This document shows positions 16,910-25,269 of a stretch of 64,000 nucleotides of DNA, in pieces (within the stretch, counting starts at the first letter, position 1; every line of letters starts with the position of its first letter). The translations under genes were made by a program, and so were the position numbers. Below the pieces are notes generated by a model. The model saw only the letters and a list, made by a program, of their open reading frames with translations. It searched no databases and was not told the DNA's origin. The stretch comes from Clostridium_AI sp002297865. GTDB lineage: Bacteria; Bacillota; Clostridia; Lachnospirales; Lachnospiraceae. The stretch lies in contig CALFNR010000183.1 of assembly GCA_937903005.1 (NCBI GenBank), positions 58,748 to 122,747 on the forward strand. The letters run 5' to 3'.

Positions 16910-18034
16910 ATGAAAAAGAAAATAGGATATTGGATATTTGCAGCGTTCTTTTATCTCTTTCGATTGTTTCCCAGAAAGAAAAATAAAGTGTTTTGTGTTA
17001 TGACTCATGATGGCAGTGCGGGAAGCAGTGTAGGAGTTGTAGTGGAAGCATTGAAAAAAAGGACAGATAAGTACCAGTATATATATATGAAAAAAGAAGA
17101 TAGGGAAAATGCTAAGACACATGTGTTTAAGGCGTTTTGTTCATTCTTTCTAGTAAAAGCGTATCATTTGGCCACAGCCTCATATATTTTGATGGACAAT
17201 GTCTTTTTGCCGATGGCTTATCTTCGTTTTTCTAAAGATGTGAAGGTAGTTCAACTATGGCATGGAACAGGAACCATCAAGAAGTTTGGACAGGATGCCA
17301 ATGTAGGAGAAGTGAAACGGCTAGAAAAAAGGGCGAATCAGAACATCACACATCTAGTTGTTAACTCTGAGTATACCAAGAAACAATATGCAGGGGCATT
17401 TGGTATAAAGGAAGATTGTGTATATATATGGGGACTTCCAAGAACGGATGAGCTGTTTTCCGAAGAAGTCAAAAATGAAAAGGTATCCAGGTTCTACCAG
17501 CAGTATTCACAGCTTAAGGGAAAGAAACTTGTTTTATACGCACCGACATTTCGTGATCAGGAAGTGGATAACCCGAGGATGATGCTGGATGTAGAATACC
17601 TAGAAGGCAATACAGCCAAAGATATTGTATATCTGATTAAATTACATCCTTTTGTAGCAAGCCATTATAAGGGGAAAGATACTGAACGCTGTATCAATGT
17701 ATCGTCTTATGATGACATCAATACACTTTTATTTGTAAGTGATATGTTAATAACAGATTATTCATCCATTATCTTTGAATACTGTGTATTAGAGCGTCCT
17801 ATGATTTTCTATGCATATGATTTAGAAACATTCAGTCAAGAAGGCCGAGGATTTTATGAAGACTATGTTTCCTATGTACCAGGGAAAGTTGTGAAAAAAA
17901 GTGAAGAAGTAGCGGCTGTAATCAACTCCAATTCATTTGACTACAAGAAAATAAATAGTTTCAAAACAAATAGTTTTCATTTTTTGGATGGTCATTCTAT
18001 GGAACGATTCATGCAAAGAATTTTTAAGGCATAG
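16910..18034 (+). CDS. Second CDP-glycerol glycerophosphotransferase family protein
   Basis: The 374-residue paralogue of the previous gene keeps VVQLWHGTGTIKKFG, LVLYAPTFRDQE, LIKLHPF and DMLITDYSSIIFEYCVLERPMIFYAYDLETFSQEGRGFYEDY. The pair could act as primer and polymerase of a short poly(glycerol phosphate), or decorate a surface glycan. AAAGGAG precedes the ATG, 15 bases after the preceding gene. No TagA, TagO or exporter lies nearby, so the rest of the pathway must be elsewhere. Confidence 0.9.
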   Translation: MKKKIGYWIFAAFFYLFRLFPRKKNKVFCVMTHDGSAGSSVGVVVEALKKRTDKYQYIYMKKEDRENAKTHVFKAFCSFFLVKAYHLATASYILMDNVFLPMAYLRFSKDVKVVQLWHGTGTIKKFGQDANVGEVKRLEKRANQNITHLVVNSEYTKKQYAGAFGIKEDCVYIWGLPRTDELFSEEVKNEKVSRFYQQYSQLKGKKLVLYAPTFRDQEVDNPRMMLDVEYLEGNTAKDIVYLIKLHPFVASHYKGKDTERCINVSSYDDINTLLFVSDMLITDYSSIIFEYCVLERPMIFYAYDLETFSQEGRGFYEDYVSYVPGKVVKKSEEVAAVINSNSFDYKKINSFKTNSFHFLDGHSMERFMQRIFKA

Positions 18035-18067
18035 CATACAAAATAAGTAATGCTATGCCTTATTTGT
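18026..18067 (+). terminator. Terminator of the tagD operon, overlapping the stop codon
   Basis: Perfect 12-bp arms AAGGCATAGCAT / ATGCTATGCCTT with a 12-base loop, followed by a weak T-rich tail. Confidence 0.7.
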
Positions 18068-18144
18068 ACATAAAATAGCTAAGGCAATACAAATATAGTA
18101 AAAATAAAGTAATGCAGAAATTAGATAAAGCGAATCTGATACAC

Positions 18145-18169
18145 TCGAATCATGTCGAATAAAGTCGAA
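18145..18169. repeat. Three TCGAA pentamers at exact 10-base spacing
   Basis: TCGAA occurs at 18145, 18155 and 18165, with weaker matches CGAA at 18131 and CGA at 18175, inside the 380-base gap between the tagD operon and typA. Helical-turn spacing is what a protein-binding site would show. No gene is close on the plus strand. The rest of this gap holds only the two flanking terminators. Confidence 0.4.
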
Positions 18170-18371
18170 ACAAGACGATTTTGATCAATCACTTTTTTTT
18201 CTATCATATGGAAAAATCATAATAGAAATGTTACAATATATTCGCGTTGGTATGAAATTATATATTAGCGCAGTTTACTAGATACTAGATGCTAAGAGGA
18301 TTTTTTTAAGAGATGTTTATATAGAATTACTAAAGAATAAAAGTGGAAATAATATAGTGGGAGATAATATG

Positions 18372-18401
18372 AAAAGGTGCTACATAGTGCAACACCTTTC
18401 T
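18372..18401 (-). terminator. Terminator of typA
   Basis: On the minus strand AAAGGTG / CACCTTTT forms a stem just past the typA stop codon, with a modest T-rich tail. Confidence 0.65.
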
Positions 18402-18413
18402 AATTACAAATGA

Positions 18414-20246
18414 CTATTTACCATTTTTTTTGGCACGATAACGTTCTGTACCATCTAAAATTTTCTTTCGTATTCTTAAGGAACATGGGGTTACCTCAAG
18501 TAATTCGTCGGTATCAATATATTCTAATGCCTGCTCTAAGCTCAAAACCTTAGGTGGTGTTAGACGAAGTGCTTCATCGGCACCAGAGGATCTTGTGTTT
18601 GTTAACTTTTTGCTTTTACAAACATTGATTTCAATATCTTCGGCTTTTCCATTTTGTCCAATAATCATACCACAATAAACTTTTTCACCAGGGCCAATGA
18701 ACAAAGTACCACGTTCTTGAGCGTTGTAAAGTCCATAAGTGATTGATTCACCAGATTCAAAAGCAATGAGGGAGCCAGTTTTACGATATTGAATATCACC
18801 TTTATAAGGACCGAAACCTTCAAACATTGTATTGATAATACCATTACCTTTAGTATCTGTCATGAATTCACCACGGTAGCCGATAAGGCCTCTTGCTGGA
18901 ATTAAGAATTCTAGACGTTGGTATCCGCCATTTGCGTGTGACATGTTTTGAAGTTCACCTTTACGTTGGCTTAACTTTTCAATAACGGAACCAGAGAATT
19001 CTTCAGGAACATCAATGTAAGCACGTTCCATTGGTTCAAGCAACTTGCCGTCTTCATCTTTATGGTAGATAACTTCTGCTTTTGAAACAGCAAATTCATA
19101 ACCTTCACGACGCATATTTTCGATTAATACTGAAAGATGCAATTCACCACGGCCGGACACTTTATAACTTTCAGTACTATCTGTTTCTTCTACACGAAGA
19201 GAAACGTCTGTGTTAAGTTCTCTGAAAAGTCTTTCACGTAAATGTCTTGATGTTACAAATTTTCCTTCTTTACCAGCTAATGGACTGTTATTAACCATAA
19301 AGTTCATAGAAATAGTTGGCTCTGATATTTTTTGAAATTCAATTGGTACAGGATTTTCGGGGGAGCAAATCGTGTCACCAATGTGTAAATCAGTGATACC
19401 GGATATGGCAACAATAGAGCCAATGGAAGCAGTTTCAACTTCTGCTTTTTTAAGACCATCAAATTCATACAATTTGTTAATCTTAACTTTCTTAAATTTA
19501 TCTGGTTCATGATGATTTACGATTACAACATCCTGATTCACCTTTAGCGTACCGTTGTCTATTTTACCGACACCAATTCGACCAACATATTCATTGTAAT
19601 CAATGGTACTAATTAGAACTTGAGTATCTGCATCTGGATCTCCAGTTGGCGCAGGAATATAATCAATAATTTTTTCAAATAATGGTTTCATGTCCACTGG
19701 ATCACCATCTGGTTCTTCCATTGCAAATCCGCCTTTCGCGGAAGCAAAGATAAATGGACAGTCAAGTTGTTCATCATTTGCATCAAGTTCAAGGAAAAGT
19801 TCAAGAACATCATCAACAACTTCTGAAGGACGAGCTTCAGGACGGTCAATTTTATTTATACAAACGATAACAGGAAGATCTAATTCTAAAGCCTTCCTTA
19901 AAACGAATTTGGTTTGTGGCATTGGACCTTCAAAGGCATCCACAACTAATACAACACCATTTACCATTTTTAGAACACGTTCGACTTCGCCGCCGAAATC
20001 AGCATGTCCAGGGGTGTCAACAATATTTATCTTAACGTCATTGTATACAACTGCTGTGTTTTTGGAAAGTATTGTGATTCCGCGTTCTCTTTCAATATCG
20101 TTAGAGTCCATAACGCGTTCCCCTACTACTTGATTGGCACGAAAAACACCACTTTGTTTTAGTAATTCGTCAACTAGTGTTGTTTTACCATGATCAACAT
20201 GGGCAATTATAGCTATATTTCTTACATCTTTTCTTGTAGTTATCAT
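18414..20246 (-). CDS. typA: Translational GTPase TypA/BipA
   Basis: A ribosome-associated GTPase linked to 50S assembly and stress or cold growth. The 610-residue product has the normal length and G motifs: G1 IAHVDHGKTTL (about 14-24), switch I RERGITI, G3 VDTPGHADF, G4 CINKIDR and G5 FASAKGG, followed by domain II, EF-G-like domains and the BipA-specific C-terminal domain (LRIRKKILDGTERYRAKKNGK). Single-gene unit with its own promoter and terminator. AGGAGG precedes the ATG. Confidence 0.96.
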   Translation of the reverse strand: MITTRKDVRNIAIIAHVDHGKTTLVDELLKQSGVFRANQVVGERVMDSNDIERERGITILSKNTAVVYNDVKINIVDTPGHADFGGEVERVLKMVNGVVLVVDAFEGPMPQTKFVLRKALELDLPVIVCINKIDRPEARPSEVVDDVLELFLELDANDEQLDCPFIFASAKGGFAMEEPDGDPVDMKPLFEKIIDYIPAPTGDPDADTQVLISTIDYNEYVGRIGVGKIDNGTLKVNQDVVIVNHHEPDKFKKVKINKLYEFDGLKKAEVETASIGSIVAISGITDLHIGDTICSPENPVPIEFQKISEPTISMNFMVNNSPLAGKEGKFVTSRHLRERLFRELNTDVSLRVEETDSTESYKVSGRGELHLSVLIENMRREGYEFAVSKAEVIYHKDEDGKLLEPMERAYIDVPEEFSGSVIEKLSQRKGELQNMSHANGGYQRLEFLIPARGLIGYRGEFMTDTKGNGIINTMFEGFGPYKGDIQYRKTGSLIAFESGESITYGLYNAQERGTLFIGPGEKVYCGMIIGQNGKAEDIEINVCKSKKLTNTRSSGADEALRLTPPKVLSLEQALEYIDTDELLEVTPCSLRIRKKILDGTERYRAKKNGK

Positions 20247-20288
20247 AGCGACCTCCTTGTGTTTACAAGTGTAAGCTTTAACTTAAAC

Positions 20289-20316
20289 ATTGTAACACAT
20301 ACGAAAAAATTTACAA
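20289..20316 (-). promoter_or_regulatory. Promoter of typA
   Basis: On the minus strand TTGTAA (20316-20311), 16-base spacer, TACAAT (20294-20289), about 40 bases before the start codon. Confidence 0.6.
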
Positions 20317-20351
20317 GACTTTTGTTCTAAAATGGGAATGGCAAGCATATA

Positions 20352-20380
20352 TTGATAAAGGAAATATATGGAAATACATT
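20352..20380 (+). promoter_or_regulatory. Promoter of the tandem OB-fold gene
   Basis: TTGATA (20352-20357), 17-base spacer, TACATT (20375-20380), 42 bases before the ATG and divergent from the typA promoter. Confidence 0.5.
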
Positions 20381-20421
20381 TTTAGCGCAGCTAAACAGAA
20401 AAAGAGAGGAGTTATACAATA

Positions 20422-21054
20422 ATGACAGATAAAATATTTGAAAACAATCAGGTGACAATAGCAGGAAAGGTTGTTGGGGATTATAAACACAGCCATGACG
20501 TATTTGGGGAAGGATTTTATATCTTAGACGTAAAAGTAAATCGCTTAAGTAATTCAGACGATATCATTCCACTTATGGTGTCTGACAGATTGGTTGATGT
20601 AAAAGAAAGTTTAGACGGTAAAAATATTGAAATTACGGGCCAGTTCCGTTCTTACAATAGACATGAGGAAAATAGAAATCGTTTAATGCTTTCTGTGTTT
20701 GTAAGGGAAATTACTATATGCGACGATGACTATGTAAGCCAAAAACCTAATTATATCTTTTTAGATGGATTTATCTGTAAACATCCAATTTACAGAAAAA
20801 CACCTTTAGGAAGAGAAATTGCAGACTTGTTGCTTGCTGTAAATAGACCATACGGAAAATCTGATTATATTCCATGCATCTGCTGGGGACGTAACGCTCG
20901 TTATGCAGAAAAATTTGAGGTTGGCGGACACATTCAGATTTGGGGTAGAATTCAAAGCAGGGAATATCAGAAAAAGATTAATGAGGATGAAGTAGAGAAA
21001 CGTATAGCTTACGAAGTTTCTGTTAGTAAGCTGGAGTATCTGGGCGAAGACTAA
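20422..21054 (+). CDS. Single-stranded DNA-binding-like protein with two OB folds
   Basis: The 210-residue product shows two SSB-type OB folds in tandem: residues 8-95 (NNQVTIAGKVVGDYKHSHDVFGEGFYILDVKVNRLSNSDDIIPLMVSD...IEITGQFRSYN) and 105-207 (NYIFLDGFICKHPIYRKTPLGREIADLLLAVNRPYGKSDYIPCICWGRNARYAEKFEVGGHIQIWGRIQSREY). The second copy keeps the SSB pattern best. Unlike housekeeping SSB it lacks the acidic DDDIPF tail, so it is probably an accessory ssDNA-binding protein. GAGGAG precedes the ATG. Function not proven. Confidence 0.75.
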   Translation: MTDKIFENNQVTIAGKVVGDYKHSHDVFGEGFYILDVKVNRLSNSDDIIPLMVSDRLVDVKESLDGKNIEITGQFRSYNRHEENRNRLMLSVFVREITICDDDYVSQKPNYIFLDGFICKHPIYRKTPLGREIADLLLAVNRPYGKSDYIPCICWGRNARYAEKFEVGGHIQIWGRIQSREYQKKINEDEVEKRIAYEVSVSKLEYLGED

Positions 21055-21193
21055 GCCTTGATATTCACGTGAATATGCAAATCCTATAAAATAATAGATT
21101 TTTTCATTCGTATGTGATACAATAAGAACTGTTTCAATTATGTAGAGTACTTCATACATAACCTTTTACTAGGTTGTCATCAGGAGGCTTAAG

Positions 21194-21682
21194 ATGAATA
21201 AGAAAATAGTTCAGGTTTATTGCGGAACTGGAAAAGGAAAAACAACAGCAGCAGTCGGACAGTGCATTCGTGCGGCAAGTATGGGATACGAAGTGATTAT
21301 AATCCAATTTCTTAAGGGCAAGGATGCAGAAGAATTTTCTTTTCTAAGTAAGCTCGAACCAGATATTAAGCTGTTCCGATTTGAGAAAGAAGAAGAATTT
21401 TATTTGGACTTATCAGAAGAACAGCAGAACGAAGAAAAGGAAAATATTATCAATGGATTTAATTTTGCAAGGAAAGTAATTGAGACAGGTGGTTGTGACG
21501 TACTGGTTTTAGATGAGGTATTAGGTCTCATTGAATTGGGTATTATAACAACTGAGGATGTGATAAAACTCATTCAATTGAGAGACGATTACGTTAGACT
21601 TGTAATGACAGGTCAGAAACTCTCTGACGAATTAGCAGAGTATGTGGATATTATATCCGAAATTCGCCCAATTAAAGAGTAA
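21194..21682 (+). CDS. cobO: Cob(I)yrinic acid a,c-diamide adenosyltransferase (CobO/BtuR-like)
   Basis: Adenosylates corrinoids in vitamin B12 synthesis or salvage. The 162-residue P-loop protein has VYCGTGKGKTTAAVGQCIRAASMG (Walker A) at 8-31, IIQFLKG, and VLVLDEVLGLIELGII (Walker B) followed by VRLVMTGQKLSDELAEYVDIISEI. It is shorter than CobO of aerobes but typical of Clostridia. No other cobalamin genes are nearby. CAGGAGG precedes the ATG. Confidence 0.88.
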   Translation: MNKKIVQVYCGTGKGKTTAAVGQCIRAASMGYEVIIIQFLKGKDAEEFSFLSKLEPDIKLFRFEKEEEFYLDLSEEQQNEEKENIINGFNFARKVIETGGCDVLVLDEVLGLIELGIITTEDVIKLIQLRDDYVRLVMTGQKLSDELAEYVDIISEIRPIKE

Positions 21683-21689
21683 GACTGTA

Positions 21690-21718
21690 TTGACAAAGTA
21701 AAACTAGAGTGCTAACAT
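21690..21718 (+). promoter_or_regulatory. Promoter of the lysine riboswitch / dapAB unit
   Basis: TTGACA (21690-21695), 17-base spacer, TAACAT (21713-21718), about 30 bases before the riboswitch. Confidence 0.7.
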
Positions 21719-21750
21719 TAAAAAAAACAAATATTAAGAAAATTTTCAAT

Positions 21751-21977
21751 TAAGGTAGAGGCGCATTTTTTATGAGTAAGCTGCTGGACATAGATAGGCG
21801 TGGATGAAGGCAGCCGAAAGGAAACGATGCCGAAGGTTTTGCTATCCTAGAAGGTAAAGTCTGGGCACATAATGAATAATTATGTGACTGTCATCATTTG
21901 ATGGAGTGCTACCTAAAGGATTATGCCTGATTTTGCAAAATTTCTTTAGGAGCCGACTTTTTTAAGTCGGCTTTATT
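21751..21977 (+). ncRNA. Lysine riboswitch (L-box) with terminator
   Basis: Conserved L-box elements are present: AGGTAGAGGCGC at 21753-21764, GAGTAAG near 21774, GCCGAAAGG near 21812, the GTGACTGTCATCATTTGATGGAGTG block near 21882-21908, and the closing CTACCT at 21909-21914 pairing with AGGTAG. CCTAAAG (21913-21919) can pair with CTTTAGG (21944-21950) as antiterminator, competing with the terminator AGCCGACTT / AAGTCGGCT (21951-21972) and its T-tail. Lysine binding should stop transcription of dapA-dapB. Confidence 0.9.
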
Positions 21978-22081
21978 AATGTCAAAAAGGAAGAAACTAT
22001 CATAAATTATAGTAGAAAAAATTATTGCAAGTGTGGCGAAGAGGGTACTACTGCATCGGAAATTTAATAGGAGGGTCAATT

Positions 22082-22966
22082 ATGGCTATATTTACAGGTT
22101 CAGGTGTTGCGATTGTTACACCAATGAAAGAAAATCAAGATGTTAATTATGAAAAATTAGAAGAACTGTTAGAGTATCAAATTAAAAATGGAACAGATTC
22201 CATCATTATATGTGGAACTACAGGTGAATCTTCTACAATGACGGAAGAAGAGCACTCAAAAACAATTAAAGCATGTATTGATATTGTAAATAAAAGAATT
22301 CCTGTGATTGCAGGAACAGGTTCAAACTGTACCCGTACAGCAGTAGAACTATCCAAACAGGCAGAAAAAGATGGAGCGGATGGAGTTCTAATTGTCACAC
22401 CATATTACAATAAGGCTACACAGGCAGGTTTAAAAGCCCATTATACAGAAATTGCTTCTAATATCAACATCCCAGTTGTTATGTATAATGTGCCTAGTCG
22501 TACAGGATGTAAGATGGAGGCTGCTACAGTAAAAGAATTATTTGAAAAAAATGCGAACATTACATCTATCAAAGAAGCAACTGGAGATATTTCTTTCGTT
22601 GCGGATGTTATGAATTATACAGATGGTAAAATAGATTTATATTCAGGGAATGACGATCAGATTGTTCCAGTGCTTTCTTTAGGCGGAAAAGGTGTAATCT
22701 CCGTACTTGCTAACGTTGCACCAAAGGAAACACATGATATGGTTGCGAAATTCCTAGAAGGTAATGTGAAAGAAAGTTTAGCATTACAGATGAAATATTT
22801 ATCTCTTGTCCATAGCCTATTTAGTGAAGTAAATCCTATTCCAGTAAAGAAAGCTATGAATTTAATGGGAATGAATGTTGGTGGTTTACGTCTTCCATTA
22901 ACAGAAATGTCTGCAGAAAAAGCAGCAGTTCTTGAACAGGAAATGAAGAAGGTTGGACTTCTATAA
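22082..22966 (+). CDS. dapA: 4-hydroxy-tetrahydrodipicolinate synthase
   Basis: First enzyme of the lysine/diaminopimelate branch, condensing pyruvate with aspartate semialdehyde. The 294-residue TIM barrel has GTTGESSTM (45-53), Tyr in VVMYNVPSRTG (131-142) and the Schiff-base Lys164 in TSIKEATGD. The ATG at 22082, six to eight bases after AGGAGGG, is chosen over an in-frame start 19 codons upstream inside the leader. It lies about 105 bases after the L-box terminator and is followed by dapB. Confidence 0.96.
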   Translation: MAIFTGSGVAIVTPMKENQDVNYEKLEELLEYQIKNGTDSIIICGTTGESSTMTEEEHSKTIKACIDIVNKRIPVIAGTGSNCTRTAVELSKQAEKDGADGVLIVTPYYNKATQAGLKAHYTEIASNINIPVVMYNVPSRTGCKMEAATVKELFEKNANITSIKEATGDISFVADVMNYTDGKIDLYSGNDDQIVPVLSLGGKGVISVLANVAPKETHDMVAKFLEGNVKESLALQMKYLSLVHSLFSEVNPIPVKKAMNLMGMNVGGLRLPLTEMSAEKAAVLEQEMKKVGLL

Positions 22967-23008
22967 TTAGGATACACACAAAAAGTATGGAAAGGTTAGG
23001 TTCTTAGC

Positions 23009-23761
23009 ATGACAAGAATAATAATGCACGGATGTAACGGTGCAATGGGTCAGGTTATCACTGATATTGTCCGTAAAGATGAAAACGCTGAAATCGTTGC
23101 TGGTATTGATATTGTTGATAATCGTGACAATGGTTATCCAGTATTTACAGATATTGATGCATGTGATGTGGAAGCGGATGTAGTAATCGACTTTTGTTCT
23201 CCAAAAGCAATTGATAAGTTACTAGCTTACTGCAAGAGAACAAAAACTCCTGTAGTAGTATGTACAACAGGATTATCAGAAGAACAGATTGAGGCAGTTA
23301 AAGAAACTGGTAACGAAGTTGCGGTATTCAAATCAGCCAATATGTCATTAGGTATTACAATTTTAAGTAAATTATTGAAGGAAGCTGCTCATGTATTAGC
23401 AGATGATTTTGATATTGAAATTGTGGAAAGACATCATAATCAGAAGGTAGATGCTCCATCTGGAACTGCATTAATGTTAGCAGATTCTATTAATGAAGCT
23501 CTAAACAATGAATACAATTATGTATTTGACCGTTCTAAGGTAAGAGAAAAGAGAAAGAAGAAAGATATCGGTATCTCAGCTGTACGTGGTGGTACTATTG
23601 TAGGTGACCACGAAGTTATATTTGCTGGTACAGATGAAGTAATCGAATTTAAGCATACTGCATATTCAAAAGCTGTTTTTGCAAAGGGAGCTGTTGCTGC
23701 GGCTAAGTTCTTGAAGGGAAAAGAAGCGGGGATGTATGATATGTCGGATGTTGTAGAGTAG
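23009..23761 (+). CDS. dapB: 4-hydroxy-tetrahydrodipicolinate reductase
   Basis: Reduces the DapA product with NAD(P)H to tetrahydrodipicolinate. The 250-residue protein has the nucleotide motif HGCNGAMGQVI (7-17), VVIDFCSPKA, CTTGLSEEQ and the catalytic VERHHNQKVDAPSGTALMLAD block, with VRGGTIVGDHEVIFAG near the end. It follows dapA by 42 bases in the same lysine-riboswitch unit. Confidence 0.96.
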   Translation: MTRIIMHGCNGAMGQVITDIVRKDENAEIVAGIDIVDNRDNGYPVFTDIDACDVEADVVIDFCSPKAIDKLLAYCKRTKTPVVVCTTGLSEEQIEAVKETGNEVAVFKSANMSLGITILSKLLKEAAHVLADDFDIEIVERHHNQKVDAPSGTALMLADSINEALNNEYNYVFDRSKVREKRKKKDIGISAVRGGTIVGDHEVIFAGTDEVIEFKHTAYSKAVFAKGAVAAAKFLKGKEAGMYDMSDVVE

Positions 23762-23764
23762 GAC

Positions 23765-23880
23765 GGCAAAAACCAATTACCTCTCTGGCTTCAACCATGT
23801 TTTCCCCTTGTTCTGTATTGTGAAAATGTATGGGATGAGGGGAAAACGTTCAGTAAGCCGTTCGGCAATTGTTTTTTGCC
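23765..23880 (+). other. Nested inverted-repeat structure downstream of dapB
   Basis: An outer stem pairs 23765-23778 (GGCAAAAACCAATT) with 23867-23880, and an inner stem pairs GTTTTCCCC (23799-23807) with GGGGAAAAC (23839-23847). It starts four bases after the dapB stop and may be a long 3' UTR structure or terminator, or an unrecognised RNA. No known family matched by eye. Confidence 0.4.
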
Positions 23881-23927
23881 GGTACTTTGGCGAGGCAGGA
23901 TTTAGTCTAGCGAAATTTGTGTTGTTT

Positions 23928-24028
23928 ACATTTTACGCTATAATATATGATATTATGTGCTTTTGCATTTGTAACTGAGGCGTATCTAAGGTATAATATC
24001 TTAGATGTGTCTCAGTTGTTTTTATTTT
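23928..24028 (+). other. Possible short transcription unit (promoter-like site and strong terminator)
   Basis: TTGTGT-16-TATAAT lies near 23920-23947, and a strong hairpin AACTGAG...TATCTAAG / CTTAGATG...CTCAGTT (23973-24017) with T-rich tail ends at about 24028. Together they could make an RNA of roughly 70-80 nt with no open frame, or the terminator could simply belong to dapB. The ABC operon starts about 180 bases later. Confidence 0.35.
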
Positions 24029-24207
24029 ACGAGGGTATTAGACACGTACTTTTTTATGAAATGAACAAATTCATTTGTTTTGTTCACAAAATTTTTACAT
24101 AAAGAAGGTACAATGTACTTAGTTCATATAACGTGCTGAAAGACTTTTGTCAATACATTGCTGATTGATAGGCTAGTTATTTGACCAAGTAGATAGGAGG
24201 AGTCATT

Positions 24208-25269
24208 TTGATTGAAGTAAAGAATTTAGTGAAAAAGTACAGTGACCATGCAGCGGTAGACAACTTAAGTTTTACGCTGGAAAAGGGTCATGTATTAGGG
24301 TTTCTTGGACCAAATGGTGCTGGAAAATCAACAACAATGAATATTATCACGGGGTATTTGCAGGCAACATCAGGTAGTGTGAAAGTCAATGGACATGATA
24401 TTGAAGAAGAGCCAGATTTAGTGAAAAATTCAATCGGATACTTACCAGAAATTCCACCATTATATCCGGATATGCGTGTAAAGGAGTATCTGACGTTCGT
24501 TGCAGAATTAAAAAAAGTAAAAAAAGCTGAGAGAAAAGGTATGATCCAGGAAATTATTCAAATGATTGGATTACAAGACGTAGAGAATAGATTAATTCAG
24601 CATCTTTCAAAAGGATATAAGCAAAGAGTAGGTTTAGCTGGAGCAATTATGGGATATCCAGATTTGATTATTTTAGATGAGCCAACTGTTGGATTAGATC
24701 CAAAACAGGTAATCGAAATTCGTGAATTGATTCGTAAGTTAAGCGAAAAACATACTATCATCTTAAGTTCACACATCCTTTCAGAGGTAAGTGCTGTATG
24801 TGATGAGATTATGATTATTAATAAGGGTAAATTAGTTGTACGTGACACCCCAGAAAACTTGTCACAGTCAGATGGTAAGACATCACTTGCTATTAAAGCA
24901 AAAGGAACGAAAGAACAGATTACTTCTATCCTGAATGGTATTAAGGGTATAGAAGAAGTTATATTTAATGAAGCTGCAGTAACAGAAGCAGGCGTAGAAC
25001 AAGTTACGGTATCTTATAAAGAAAATGAAGAGTTGCGTGATGAAATTTCATTTGCATTCGCAGCAGCGAAATGTCCTATTTATGAAATGAAATCCACCAC
25101 ATTGAGTCTGGAAGATATCTTCTTACAACTGACAGGTGGCGTATCAGAACCAGAGGCACAGAAAGCAGAAGAGAAGAAGCCTGAGAAGGTGTACGAAAAT
25201 GTAGAAGAAGCTGTAGGCGTTTCTACAGTGGAATTAACAAGTGATGATAACGACAAGGAGGGAGAATAA
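24208..25269 (+). CDS. ABC transporter ATP-binding protein (GldA-like)
   Basis: The 353-residue ATPase has Walker A GPNGAGKST (about 33-41), Q-loop GYLPE, signature LSKGYKQRVGLA and Walker B LIILDEPTVGLDP. The extra 120-residue acidic tail (EPEAQKAEEKKPEKVYENVEEAV) is unusual. It starts with TTG, eight bases after AGGAGGAG. It shares one base with the following permease gene. Together the three genes form a Gld-like ABC system common in Lachnospiraceae; substrate unknown. Confidence 0.88.
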   Translation: MIEVKNLVKKYSDHAAVDNLSFTLEKGHVLGFLGPNGAGKSTTMNIITGYLQATSGSVKVNGHDIEEEPDLVKNSIGYLPEIPPLYPDMRVKEYLTFVAELKKVKKAERKGMIQEIIQMIGLQDVENRLIQHLSKGYKQRVGLAGAIMGYPDLIILDEPTVGLDPKQVIEIRELIRKLSEKHTIILSSHILSEVSAVCDEIMIINKGKLVVRDTPENLSQSDGKTSLAIKAKGTKEQITSILNGIKGIEEVIFNEAAVTEAGVEQVTVSYKENEELRDEISFAFAAAKCPIYEMKSTTLSLEDIFLQLTGGVSEPEAQKAEEKKPEKVYENVEEAVGVSTVELTSDDNDKEGE

